Of a stretch of DNA of 8,240 nucleotides, positions 1 through 6,084 are shown piece after piece. Position numbers and translations under genes: made by a program. The stretch's first letter is position 1. Each line of letters begins with the position of its first letter. A model generated the notes under the pieces. It made no database searches. It worked only from the letters and a program-made list of their open reading frames with translations, and was not told where the DNA came from. The stretch is from NCBI GenBank assembly GCA_937897585.1, contig CALCNY010000038.1:1-8240 (forward strand), read 5' to 3'. This DNA is from an uncultured Chitinophagaceae bacterium (GTDB taxonomy: Bacteria; Bacteroidota; Bacteroidia; Chitinophagales; Chitinophagaceae).

Positions 1-8
1 GTATCAAT

Positions 9-36
9 TTTGTGCCATTAATAATTATTAAAATTG
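9..36 (+). promoter_or_regulatory. weak candidate promoter for the GLPGLI gene
   Basis: TTTG at 9-12 and TAAAATTG at 29-36 (seven of eight positions of TAnnTTTG) are separated by 16 bases. The usual Bacteroidota spacing is about 19, so the fit is poor. It would give a leader of about 85 bases before the ATG at 128. In such AT-rich DNA this match could be chance. Confidence 0.2.
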
Positions 37-71
37 AAAGAAATAATATAAGCAGTGTTATTTATCTTAAC

Positions 72-87
72 CACGAATTCACGAATT
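72..87. repeat. 8-bp tandem direct repeat CACGAATT x2
   Basis: Two perfect, adjacent copies of CACGAATT (72-79 and 80-87) lie just upstream of the first gene. From memory, longer runs of related CACGAATT-type units occur as dispersed intergenic repeats in Bacteroidota and other phyla. Whether this is a remnant of such an element or chance cannot be told from two copies. Confidence 0.5.
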
Positions 88-127
88 GCTTTCATCAAAA
101 TATTTTATTAAAAAATCTTCATTACTT

Positions 128-1018
128 ATGTCTACAATGATAACCAAAAACTCATTTTTATTTTTTGCATTAATAAATTTGATTGTTTTTAAATCAACTG
201 CTCAACAATCAAACACAGCTACATTTTCAAATGAAAATACCATTCCGGCAAGAGTCGTTCAATCTGTTGAAGGCGAGCCTGCATTTGCATGTGTAAAGTA
301 TCAGTTTACGCATGTCTACGATACTTTACAACCTAATTCTCCTGACGTAAAAGAAATGTCACTTTTCATCAGTAAAAATTCTAGCAAATATGTTGAGGAT
401 CGAATTTATAACAGTGCAACTCCGATTGCTACTGTAGCAACCAACAGTGAATATTCAGAGTTGGCAGAACAATTGAGTTCGCTTAACAATCAGTCGTTAG
501 GTATTTATAAAAAACACAACAGCTCGAATTTATCAATTGTAGACATATTTAAAGAAAACATATCATTAGTTGACGAAGAGATATCTCCTATAAATTGGAA
601 GATAACTACTATCAATAAAGAAATTAAAGGGTTGAAATGTCAAAAAGCCATTGGAGAATGTAAAGGAAGAACTTACGAAGCCTGGTTTTGTAGAGATTAC
701 CCATATAGCACCGGTCCCTGGAAATTAAGTGGATTGCCCGGATTAATCATTGAGGCTTCTGATAGCAAAAATCAGGTTGTTTTTAGTTTTGTTGGCTACG
801 AAAAATTATCATCCAATGCTGTCGATGTATCAGTCCCTCAAAAAATAAATAAAACAACGCTAACTGATTATAAAAAGTTTATCGCTTCACTTGTAGTGTA
901 TCAGGCTGGCGATAAAAAATTCAAAGTGGCAGATGACGGAACCGGAGATCCGATGCTTTCAAATTTTGGAGGTCAGTTTAAAAAAGTAGTTATCAATAAT
1001 CCGGTTGAATTGAAATGA
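128..1018 (+). CDS. GLPGLI family secreted protein
   Basis: Secreted protein of about 296 residues, of unknown biochemical function, in the family named after its GLPGLI motif. The motif is seen exactly: GPWKLSGLPGLIIEA is encoded around 716-760, with GLPGLI itself starting at 731. Other family hallmarks are the early cysteine and aromatic strand (ACVKYQFTHVYDT), the EMSLFISKNSSKY strand, and CQKAIGECKGRTYEAWF before the motif. The N-terminus is a signal peptide with hydrophobic stretch FLFFALINLIVF and likely cleavage near STAQ-Q, so the product is periplasmic or outer-membrane associated. The open frame extends up to a TTG at 86, but ATG 128 (or ATG 137) places the signal peptide at the N-terminus and is preferred. 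The gene stands alone and is closed by the hairpin at 1061-1117. GLPGLI genes often sit beside TonB-dependent receptor or carboxypeptidase-regulatory-like genes in other genomes; none is visible here. Confidence 0.93.
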   Translation: MSTMITKNSFLFFALINLIVFKSTAQQSNTATFSNENTIPARVVQSVEGEPAFACVKYQFTHVYDTLQPNSPDVKEMSLFISKNSSKYVEDRIYNSATPIATVATNSEYSELAEQLSSLNNQSLGIYKKHNSSNLSIVDIFKENISLVDEEISPINWKITTINKEIKGLKCQKAIGECKGRTYEAWFCRDYPYSTGPWKLSGLPGLIIEASDSKNQVVFSFVGYEKLSSNAVDVSVPQKINKTTLTDYKKFIASLVVYQAGDKKFKVADDGTGDPMLSNFGGQFKKVVINNPVELK

Positions 1019-1060
1019 TATAAGATTGAATAATTGTTGACAACGATTATTTATAACAAC

Positions 1061-1117
1061 AAATAAAAAAGTAACAGGTTTGTGCTATCAGGGCATAATC
1101 TTGTTACTTTTTTATTT
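1061..1117 (+). terminator. strong intrinsic terminator, probably bidirectional
   Basis: A 16-bp perfect stem pairs 1061-1076 (A/T rich, ending in GTAACA) with 1102-1117 (TGTTAC followed by a T tract). Pairing continues inward through a G-T and a G-C pair, one mismatch, and a helix of 1080-1085 with 1093-1098, capped by about seven bases. The outer A tract pairs with the T tract, so an RNA from either strand would end in a hairpin with a U run. It lies 43 bases after the GLPGLI stop. It also directly abuts the stop of a possible minus-strand mini-ORF (1118-1216). Confidence 0.85.
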
Positions 1118-1243
1118 TCAATAATAATTCAATTTTACATTTATGGAAACGTTTGAGAAAATAAATGAATTCCACCCCATTATCACAACCAATAAAGTAG
1201 CAAGTAAAACAAGCATAAATTTTATTTTAAAACGATCTATGTT

Positions 1244-1261
1244 AAATGATTAAAATCATTT
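1244..1261. repeat. inverted repeat AAATGATT-aa-AATCATTT
   Basis: Perfect 8-bp arms (1244-1251 and 1254-1261) are separated by two bases. The symmetric, short-spacer layout suits a dimeric regulator binding site better than an RNA hairpin, whose loop would be too tight. Related half-sites recur nearby, including AATCATT near 1280 and AAATGATA near 1300. It lies just upstream of the possible minus-strand mini-ORF. Confidence 0.55.
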
Positions 1262-1298
1262 TAAAAAGAAAGCAATCAAATCATTAAATTAAAACTTT

Positions 1299-1324
1299 AA
1301 AATGATAATTGTAATTATCATTTT
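1299..1324. repeat. 12-bp inverted repeat, AT-rich
   Basis: Perfect 12-bp arms AAAATGATAATT (1299-1310) and AATTATCATTTT (1313-1324) flank GT. A T-rich tract follows to about 1339. It could be an operator, a weak plus-strand terminator, or a remnant of a palindromic element. The outer AAATGAT half-site resembles the arm of the 1244-1261 repeat. Confidence 0.6.
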
Positions 1325-1514
1325 CTTATCTGTTTTTTTAAGTAAACAATTCAAACCTATAATTTTATTCCCCAGAATAATTCACCATTCACTCAATCCC
1401 ATATTTATCTCTAAGGCATTTTACATATTTCAAACCAACAAACGAAAAACAAGGTTTGATTTTATATTATCTTCATAAAGTTTTATAGCTTTTATTCAAT
1501 AAAAAAGCAACAAA

Positions 1515-1543
1515 TTTGACTTTAATATTATCTTGTATCTTGG
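1515..1543 (+). promoter_or_regulatory. candidate promoter of the lipoprotein operon
   Basis: TTTG at 1515-1518, a 17-base spacer and TATCTTGG at 1536-1543 (seven of eight positions of TAnnTTTG) match the sigma-ABfr-type promoter of Bacteroidota. Transcription would begin near 1549, leaving a leader of about 20 bases before ATG 1571. The same -7 octamer TATCTTGG occurs in the candidate promoter of the HEPN gene. Confidence 0.42.
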
Positions 1544-1570
1544 AAAGCATACTCCATTAAAATAAATCTT

Positions 1571-2104
1571 ATGCATAAAATAATCCTATTTTTTCTCTCT
1601 GTCATAATATTGGCTGGATGTACCAGAGTGGAGAATAAGCAGGTCGTTACCTGGGTGCCCTTGTATATATCGGCATCTGAGTACAGTCAAATCAGCTCGC
1701 AGCCACCTACTGCCATAGTCAACGGAGGCAAAATCGCTTTATTCAACAACAAATTGTTCATGGTGGAGCAAGGCCAAGGAATTCATGTGGTTAATTATAC
1801 CAATCCTGCACTGCCTGTAAAGGAAAGATTTATCAAGGTACCCGGTTGTTATGAAGTGTCTATGAAAAATGGTTACCTGATTGCCAATAATGGACCAGAC
1901 CTTATTTCATTGGACATCAGTAATGCAGATAGTGTGGTGGTAGTAAATCGCCTCACTAATGTTTTCAAATCCTTACAGGAATCGAATAGTATACCTCCAA
2001 ACGCGGTCTCCGGCGACTATTTTGAATGTGTTGATATATCCAAAGGCATTATTAGCAAATGGATTCAAAAACTTACAGACCAACCAAAATGTAAATTGCC
2101 TTAA
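1571..2104 (+). CDS. lipoprotein with LVIVD-like beta-propeller repeats
   Basis: Lipoprotein of 177 residues. The signal peptide MHKIILFFLSVIILAGC has a clear lipobox (LAGC), with Cys17 as the lipidated residue. The mature part shows repeated strand units of the beta-propeller type: GKIALFNNKLFMVEQGQGIHVVNYTNPALPV, then YLIANNGPDLISLDISNADSVVVVNRL. These match the LVIVD-repeat pattern (display of a value, then 'D/N-I-S-NP-x-x-P-V'). The C-terminus GDYFECVDISKGIISKWI...PKCKLP is typical, from memory, of a conserved Bacteroidota lipoprotein family, so the protein is probably full length rather than a fragment. Binding target unknown. It is the first gene of a three-gene operon, 23 bases before a second lipoprotein of the same type, and was probably partly duplicated with it. 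Confidence 0.82.
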   Translation: MHKIILFFLSVIILAGCTRVENKQVVTWVPLYISASEYSQISSQPPTAIVNGGKIALFNNKLFMVEQGQGIHVVNYTNPALPVKERFIKVPGCYEVSMKNGYLIANNGPDLISLDISNADSVVVVNRLTNVFKSLQESNSIPPNAVSGDYFECVDISKGIISKWIQKLTDQPKCKLP

Positions 2105-2127
2105 TCGGTAAACACAAAATTAAACTC

Positions 2128-2898
2128 ATGAAAAAGTCAATATTCCCCATACTTGCATTATTTATAATCTTCCAATCTGTTTCATGCAGCAAGGAAGATA
2201 CTGCCGCTAAAAGTGGCTCCACAAAGAATGGATCACTTTCTAGGGTGATTTCAATTGGAAACTATATTTATGCAGTTGATGACAACCATTTAATTACCAT
2301 CAATGCAGGCGACCCTGCCAATTTATCCATAGAGAATAACATCAGCTTGGGTGCCAACATTCAAACCATATATCATCATAATGGAAGTTTATTCATCGGA
2401 TCAGCTACCCAAATGTATGTCTATAACATTCAGAACAATCCTGCTGCACCAAGTCTGACAAGCTCTTATACTTACCCGGTACTCATTGAACCAAGAGACC
2501 CAATTCTTGCATTAGATAGTGTTATTTATTCAACGAGTACGAGCACAGTCAGTTCGGGAGTTTTCAGAGTGTTTGACAGCAGAGATCTTACCAACCCTGT
2601 TCTGCTTGAGGAGAACTCGTTACAAACACCCAGAGGCATGGATGTGTCCGGAAATTATCTTTATTTGTGCAACGGACTTTACGGTATATCAATTTATTCC
2701 ATTACAGATCCTTTCCATCCGACACTGGAGTCCATCATAGATGAAAACAATATCCTCGCCAATGGAGAAATGGGTACTAATGATTATTATGATGTTATTG
2801 CAGAGAATGGACAATTGTTCTGCTACACCAAAGGAGCATTGCTCAATTACAATATTAGTCAACCTGGACTTCCAGTATATTTGAATAAGATACAATGA
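2128..2898 (+). CDS. surface lipoprotein with LVIVD-like beta-propeller repeats
   Basis: Lipoprotein of 256 residues, related in type to its upstream neighbour. The signal peptide ends SVSC, with Cys20 lipidated. The next residues, SKED, fit a K-(D/E)2 lipoprotein export signal described for Bacteroidota, so surface exposure is plausible. Propeller-like units repeat along the chain: IYAVDDNHLITINAGDPANL, LFIGSATQMYVYNIQNNPAAP, RVFDSRDLTNPVLLEE, YLYLCNGLYGISIYSITDPFHP, and a last one with GALLNYNISQPGLPVYL. The segment RGMDVSGNYLYLCNG is the best-formed LVIVD-type unit. About five units would be too few for a full single propeller unless some are unrecognised or the two lipoproteins combine. 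The stop overlaps the start of the next gene (ATGA at 2895-2898), indicating translational coupling. Confidence 0.82.
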   Translation: MKKSIFPILALFIIFQSVSCSKEDTAAKSGSTKNGSLSRVISIGNYIYAVDDNHLITINAGDPANLSIENNISLGANIQTIYHHNGSLFIGSATQMYVYNIQNNPAAPSLTSSYTYPVLIEPRDPILALDSVIYSTSTSTVSSGVFRVFDSRDLTNPVLLEENSLQTPRGMDVSGNYLYLCNGLYGISIYSITDPFHPTLESIIDENNILANGEMGTNDYYDVIAENGQLFCYTKGALLNYNISQPGLPVYLNKIQ

Positions 2899-3626
2899 TT
2901 TCATTGAAGCAACGACTACTCGCGCTGTCATTTATATTAGGTATTCTCCACTGCAGCCATCAACGTACATGGGCGCAATCTGACAGTAGTTATAAAGGAC
3001 TATGGACCATTGATGCACAACCATTGGCGCTACTAGATCCTCGAGTTGGCGGTATTAAAGCTGGGGCAGAATATGCCTTTGCAGAAAAACTAGCAATTCA
3101 TTCTGATTTGTGCTTCAGATTCATTCCTAACAGGTCGTCATTCTTAACACTAAGCGCCGGAGAAAAGGACGCTATATATGGCTTTCAAATTCAACCTTCT
3201 TTGAAATTGTATTTAGGAAAAAAATATCAACATAAAATTCTGTATGAGAAACAATTCAGGAATTCCATTGAGTTCAAGGCCGGATATGCCAGGTATTATA
3301 ATGATGTGGAAAACTGGTTTGGCCTAATAGATGGTCTGGGTAATCGATATGAGAAATTACTTGGCTACACTAGACGTCAGAATAATTTCGATTTTTCAAT
3401 CCTGTTCAACACACGCTTGTATTTCAATAACGAAAATAATATGGGCATGGAGTTTTTCTTTGGAGTGGGAGCAAGGGTCAAGTCATTCAAATACACAAAA
3501 TTCAGTACGGAACTCGATATGCAAACGATTGCCTCAGCGGATCAGAGAAAAAGTCTGGGGCTGAATCAGGATGGAACCTACCCTCTTATACCGATGGGAT
3601 TCAAGTTTTTTTTCATTATAGACTAA
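2895..3626 (+). CDS. outer-membrane beta-barrel-like protein
   Basis: Protein of 243 residues with a signal peptide: hydrophobic core LLALSFILGIL and likely cleavage after TWAQ (residue 28). The mature chain has alternating short beta-strands and turns typical of a small outer-membrane barrel: LWTIDAQPLALLDPRVGGIKAGAEYAF, LAIHSDLCFRFIP, FQIQPSLKLYLGKK, IEFKAGYARYY, FDFSILFNTRLYF, MGMEFFFGVGARVKSF, and a terminal strand ending GFKFFFIID. The opening (a P-L-A-L segment, then a GAEYAF strand) resembles DUF3575-like and other porin-like proteins of Bacteroidota; I cannot place it in a named family. The start is fixed by the 4-base ATGA overlap with the preceding lipoprotein. It is the last gene of the operon and may anchor or export the two lipoproteins (inference). 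Confidence 0.75.
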   Translation: MISLKQRLLALSFILGILHCSHQRTWAQSDSSYKGLWTIDAQPLALLDPRVGGIKAGAEYAFAEKLAIHSDLCFRFIPNRSSFLTLSAGEKDAIYGFQIQPSLKLYLGKKYQHKILYEKQFRNSIEFKAGYARYYNDVENWFGLIDGLGNRYEKLLGYTRRQNNFDFSILFNTRLYFNNENNMGMEFFFGVGARVKSFKYTKFSTELDMQTIASADQRKSLGLNQDGTYPLIPMGFKFFFIID

Positions 3627-3739
3627 CCAACCAACAAAAATTCAATCAGCTTATACATCTCATATTCACGCACAATCATAATTTTCGAAGAAATGAATAT
3701 GTCATTATTTTAAGTATCGTTCCCATGATACACAAATGT
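3627..3739. other. intergenic stretch with weak hairpins
   Basis: No gene is visible. AATGA-atatg-TCATT (3692-3706) followed by a T-rich stretch could be a weak terminator for the lipoprotein operon, but the stem is only five pairs. GTATCGT-tccc-ATGATAC (3714-3731, one G-T pair) is an imperfect inverted repeat just upstream of the next promoter and could be an operator. Both are low-confidence. Confidence 0.3.
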
Positions 3740-3769
3740 TTTGTAACTTAATAGATTGATTTATTTTTA
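3740..3769 (+). promoter_or_regulatory. candidate promoter of the DoxX-GNAT unit
   Basis: TTTG at 3740-3743, an 18-base spacer and TATTTTTA at 3762-3769 (seven of eight positions of TAnnTTTG) fit the Bacteroidota consensus. The start point would be near 3775, giving a leader of about 14 bases before ATG 3789. Confidence 0.45.
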
Positions 3770-3788
3770 CTCCCTTAAAAAATACTAG

Positions 3789-4157
3789 ATGAAATCAACT
3801 AAAATTATTTATTGGATAACAACGGGCATTATTTGTTTATTCTCTTTGGGAGCCATTCAAATGAATTCTAAAATGGCTATTGAAGGTTCAAATCATTTAT
3901 TGATTCCAAGATATCTTGCGCTTGAGGTGAGCATTGGACAGTTGATTGGACTTGTATTATTGATAGTTCCTGCCATTCCAAAACGCTTTAAGGAGTGGGC
4001 TTATGTAGGATATGGGATAATGTATTTAACTGCATTTAATGCGCATTTGTCTGTGGGTGATGCAATAGCTCCATTTGGAGTAATGTCGCTGGTATTCTTT
4101 GCATTATTGGTTTGCTCTTATGTTTGTTTTCATAAATTACATCCGGAGCGTAAATAA
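3789..4157 (+). CDS. DoxX-like (DoxX_2) inner-membrane protein
   Basis: Small integral membrane protein of 122 residues, the usual length for the DoxX-like family. Four hydrophobic segments lie at about residues 6-23, 46-62, 70-86 and 95-115. Family features visible are IIYWITTGIICLFSLGAI at the N-terminus, NHLLIPRYLALEVSIGQLIGLVLLIVPAIPKRFKEWAYVGYG in the middle (the P-K-R-x-K-E-W-A-Y loop is characteristic), and NAHLSVGD before the last helix. The biochemical role of DoxX_2 proteins is poorly defined; relatives have been linked to quinone or redox and stress functions, which cannot be tested here. It is followed after nine bases by a GNAT gene on the same strand, so the two are probably co-transcribed from the 3740-3769 promoter. 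Confidence 0.88.
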   Translation: MKSTKIIYWITTGIICLFSLGAIQMNSKMAIEGSNHLLIPRYLALEVSIGQLIGLVLLIVPAIPKRFKEWAYVGYGIMYLTAFNAHLSVGDAIAPFGVMSLVFFALLVCSYVCFHKLHPERK

Positions 4158-4166
4158 TAAAACCAA

Positions 4167-4724
4167 ATGGTCAATACCAATTTCACCGACTTTCCAATTC
4201 TATACACAGAAAGATTAATTCTTAAAGAAATTACTGATAAAGACGCTCCTGTTTTATTTGAAATGAGGCGCGATCCGGAAATCATGAAATATATAGGACG
4301 CCCAATTCCAAAATCAATTGATGACATCTATGAGTTGATTCAGAAAATGGAAATGATGAAATCAAAAGGAGAAGGTATTTCATGGGGTATATTTAAAAAA
4401 GAAAATCCAGATTTGAAAATTGGAAATATTGGTCTGTACAGGATTATCGCAGAACATTACAGAGCGGAAGTTGGTTATATGCTTAATACCGGCAATTATC
4501 AACAAGGAATAATGTTTGAAGCCATTCAAAAAGTAATTGAATATGGCTTTAAAGAAATGAATCTCCATAGTATTGAAGCCAATATCAATCCTGAAAACAC
4601 AGCCTCTCGAAAATTATTGGAAAAAGCGGGTTTCGTAAGAGAAGCGTACTTTAAAGAGAATTTTTATTTCAATGGCAAGTTTACTGATTCGGAGATTTAT
4701 TCGTTGTTGAATGGAGCTGGATAG
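4167..4724 (+). CDS. GNAT N-acetyltransferase, RimJ/RimL-like
   Basis: Cytoplasmic acetyl-CoA-dependent N-acetyltransferase of 185 residues, with the full-length fold of the Acetyltransf_3 (RimJ/RimL) branch. Visible landmarks in order are TERLILKEIT (14-23, strand 1), DPEIMKYIG (36-44), SWGIFKK and IGNIGLYRI (strands 2-4), AEVGYML (100-106), the acetyl-CoA-binding motif A YQQGIMFEAIQKVIEYGF (111-128; family pattern W-x-Q/K-G-x-x-x-E-A), and INPENTASRKLLEKAGF (140-156, motif B). The substrate is unknown; this branch includes ribosomal-protein N-terminal, spermidine and antibiotic acetyltransferases. The gene follows the DoxX-like gene by nine bases. Its 3' end contains a 10-base near-tandem repeat (4714-4733) that includes the stop codon. 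Confidence 0.9.
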   Translation: MVNTNFTDFPILYTERLILKEITDKDAPVLFEMRRDPEIMKYIGRPIPKSIDDIYELIQKMEMMKSKGEGISWGIFKKENPDLKIGNIGLYRIIAEHYRAEVGYMLNTGNYQQGIMFEAIQKVIEYGFKEMNLHSIEANINPENTASRKLLEKAGFVREAYFKENFYFNGKFTDSEIYSLLNGAG

Positions 4725-4750
4725 AGCTAGATAAGCCTAGTCGGATAAAA

Positions 4751-4767
4751 GACAATTTTCGATTGTT
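4751..4767. terminator. weak hairpin between convergent genes
   Basis: ACAAT (4752-4756) pairs with ATTGT (4762-4766), extended by a G-T pair, around a TTTCG loop. It lies in the 46-base gap between the convergent GNAT and HEPN genes, where a shared terminator would be expected. The stem is short and the T tracts modest. Confidence 0.3.
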
Positions 4768-4770
4768 AAT

Positions 4771-5418
4771 TTACACATCACCCACCACCGGATAATAAAT
4801 CTCTCCCCAGTCTTCATTTCTGTTTTCAATCATGATGTCGATAATGATGGGAATGAAAAGCTTTAAAATGTTGACAGCATCTTTTACTTGAGCACGATTT
4901 ACTTTGCTTTTATAGGTGGCGCCTCCATGCATGATTTGATTGCGAAGCATATACAACCTGTCGAGTACAACTTCAATAAGTTTTGCTACCTCAAATTTTG
5001 AAAGGTACTTTTGAGCATCTTCATTTGATTTTTCAAAGTGCTTTTTCCAGTTTACATTTTCACCGCGTTGGGCTTCCCAAAATGGTTTATAAATAAATTG
5101 GTTATCGATAATTAATCTTACCGGTCCGGAGAATTTATGCCAAAGTAAATTGTAAAATCTTTTTTCATGATCATGACTCACCAATTTAGAAATGAAGTCA
5201 TTGAATTGTTTTCTTTCTGTCAACTCGTTTTCTGATTTTTCATCAATAGCATAACAGGCATTATAGGAAATCCAAAGAGATAAGAATTGTAAATCATAAT
5301 TACCCATATTTTCTTCCGCACATTTCAGCCAACTAATGGCACGATGTAATCTTACGGCAAGAGCTTCTGGTATTTCTTTATGTTTTTTGAGTTTTAGTTT
5401 TAAATCAGCAGCAGACAT
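4771..5418 (-). CDS. HEPN-domain protein with RX4H ribonuclease signature
   Basis: Protein of 215 residues, mostly alpha-helical, with no signal peptide or membrane segment, so cytoplasmic. The C-terminal part carries LDRLYMLRNQIMHGGATY: Arg159-Asn160-x3-His164 is the RX4H motif of HEPN domains, which in active members forms a metal-independent endoribonuclease site. The following VNRAQVKDAVNILKLFIPIIIDIM and EDWGEIYYPVV match, from memory, a conserved HEPN family common in Bacteroidota (Apea-like HEPN or similar). The N-terminal half (RLHRAISWLKCAEENM, FLSLWISYNACYAI) is helical and belongs to the same family. HEPN toxins usually pair with an MNT nucleotidyltransferase or are fused to a sensor. 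No such partner lies in this window, so a housekeeping, standalone-defence or abortive-infection role all remain open. It has its own candidate promoter (5440-5470). Confidence 0.8.
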   Translation of the reverse strand: MSAADLKLKLKKHKEIPEALAVRLHRAISWLKCAEENMGNYDLQFLSLWISYNACYAIDEKSENELTERKQFNDFISKLVSHDHEKRFYNLLWHKFSGPVRLIIDNQFIYKPFWEAQRGENVNWKKHFEKSNEDAQKYLSKFEVAKLIEVVLDRLYMLRNQIMHGGATYKSKVNRAQVKDAVNILKLFIPIIIDIMIENRNEDWGEIYYPVVGDV

Positions 5419-5439
5419 GAATGAATTTATTAATTACAC

Positions 5440-5470
5440 CCAAGATAAATTTCTTTGTTGAAGAAACGAA
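5440..5470 (-). promoter_or_regulatory. candidate promoter of the HEPN gene
   Basis: Read on the minus strand, TTCG (5467-5470) is followed after 19 bases by TATCTTGG (5440-5447), which has seven of eight positions of TAnnTTTG. Transcription would start near 5433, about 15 bases before the ATG. The -33 element matches only three of four positions. Confidence 0.35.
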
Positions 5471-5490
5471 AACGAGGTAAATTAATTTGA

Positions 5491-6084
5491 TTACAATTTC
5501 AATTTCTCAAAAAAATATTCCTCACTTACTTCTTTTACCTCACCGGGTTTTATATCTCCGAGTTCAATATCTTCTATAGAAATTCTGATTAACCGCAAGC
5601 ATTTGTGTTTAACAGCTGCAACCATTTTTCTTACCTGATGAAATTTACCTTCTGTTAATGTAATCGTTATCCAAGAGTTGGTAACGTTTTCGTGTAGGGG
5701 CTTTGTTGATAAATCTTGAATATAGGCAGGCTTGTTTACCAGTTTAACTTCGCAAGGCGTTGTGATAAACTTTTTGCCTTCGGGAGCGCTTATGGCAATT
5801 CCGTTAGCCAGTTTTAAAATTGTTTCCGGTTGTATTTGATTAATAACTTGAACGAGATAAGTTCTGTTATGAGGTTGCTCGCCATGAAATAATAACCTAG
5901 TGACTTTAGTATTTGTGGTTAATAATAATAAGCCTTCTGAATTTTTATCTAATCGGCCAATGGCATGTGTGCCTTCAGGAAAATCAAAATCAATATCACC
6001 GATAAGTGGAACATCATGTGAACTTACAAATTGCGACACCATATTGATGGGCTTGTTCAAAAGAAAATATCGGTGTGCTTTCAT
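5491..6084 (-). CDS. rluE: 23S rRNA pseudouridine synthase, RluE-like
   Basis: RsuA/RluB/E/F-family enzyme of 197 residues that isomerises uridine to pseudouridine in rRNA; E. coli RluE acts on U2457 of 23S rRNA. The catalytic signature AIGRLDKNSEGLLLLT is at residues 41-56, with Asp46 as the nucleophile. RTYLVQV (74-80) and KFHQVRKMVAAVKHKCLRLIRISI (147-170) are the other conserved family blocks. The protein starts directly at the catalytic domain (HRYFLLNKP) and has no N-terminal S4 RNA-binding domain, as in RluE and unlike RsuA or RluB. The exact target uridine is inferred from similarity. It is 78 bases downstream of the TPR membrane gene on the same strand and 72 bases before the HEPN gene; shared transcription is possible but not shown. 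Confidence 0.9.
   Translation of the reverse strand: MKAHRYFLLNKPINMVSQFVSSHDVPLIGDIDFDFPEGTHAIGRLDKNSEGLLLLTTNTKVTRLLFHGEQPHNRTYLVQVINQIQPETILKLANGIAISAPEGKKFITTPCEVKLVNKPAYIQDLSTKPLHENVTNSWITITLTEGKFHQVRKMVAAVKHKCLRLIRISIEDIELGDIKPGEVKEVSEEYFFEKLKL

Larger units (their letters stand above)
1118..1570. other. gene-poor AT-rich intergenic region with possible mini-ORFs
   Basis: No normal-size gene is present in these roughly 450 bases. Two short frames overlap. The minus-strand frame 1118-1216 encodes 32 residues beginning MLVLLATLLVVIMGW, which is one strongly hydrophobic segment followed by a polar tail ending KLNYY. Its TGA (1118-1120) directly adjoins the 1061-1117 hairpin. The plus-strand frame 1143-1253 encodes 36 hydrophilic residues (METFEKINEFHPII...). 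At most one is likely real, and either may be chance. The rest contains two inverted repeats (1244-1261, 1299-1324), a T-rich tract after the second, a near-repeat of about 20 bases at 1455-1473 and 1515-1534, and the candidate promoter for the lipoprotein operon at its right end. Confidence 0.6.

Noticed and set aside
86..127. Extension of the GLPGLI gene to a TTG at 86
   Set aside because: It would put 14 extra residues before the signal peptide. ATG 128 or 137 gives a normal secretion signal.
1143..1253. 36-codon plus-strand frame beginning METFEKINEF
   Set aside because: It is short, lies fully in AT-rich intergenic DNA, and overlaps the alternative minus-strand mini-ORF. No promoter was recognised for it. 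Kept only as a note in the intergenic entry.
2519..2931. Overlapping out-of-frame ORFs within the lipoprotein and barrel genes
   Set aside because: They lie inside well-supported genes, have no recognisable domain, and look like frame shadows.
4714..4733. 10-base near-tandem repeat at the GNAT stop codon
   Set aside because: Only two copies with one mismatch. No sign of a functional or mobile element.
4167..5418. GNAT and HEPN genes as a toxin-antitoxin pair
   Set aside because: The genes are convergent, not co-transcribed. The GNAT protein looks like a full-length RimJ/RimL-type enzyme, and GNAT toxins pair with RHH antitoxins rather than HEPN.
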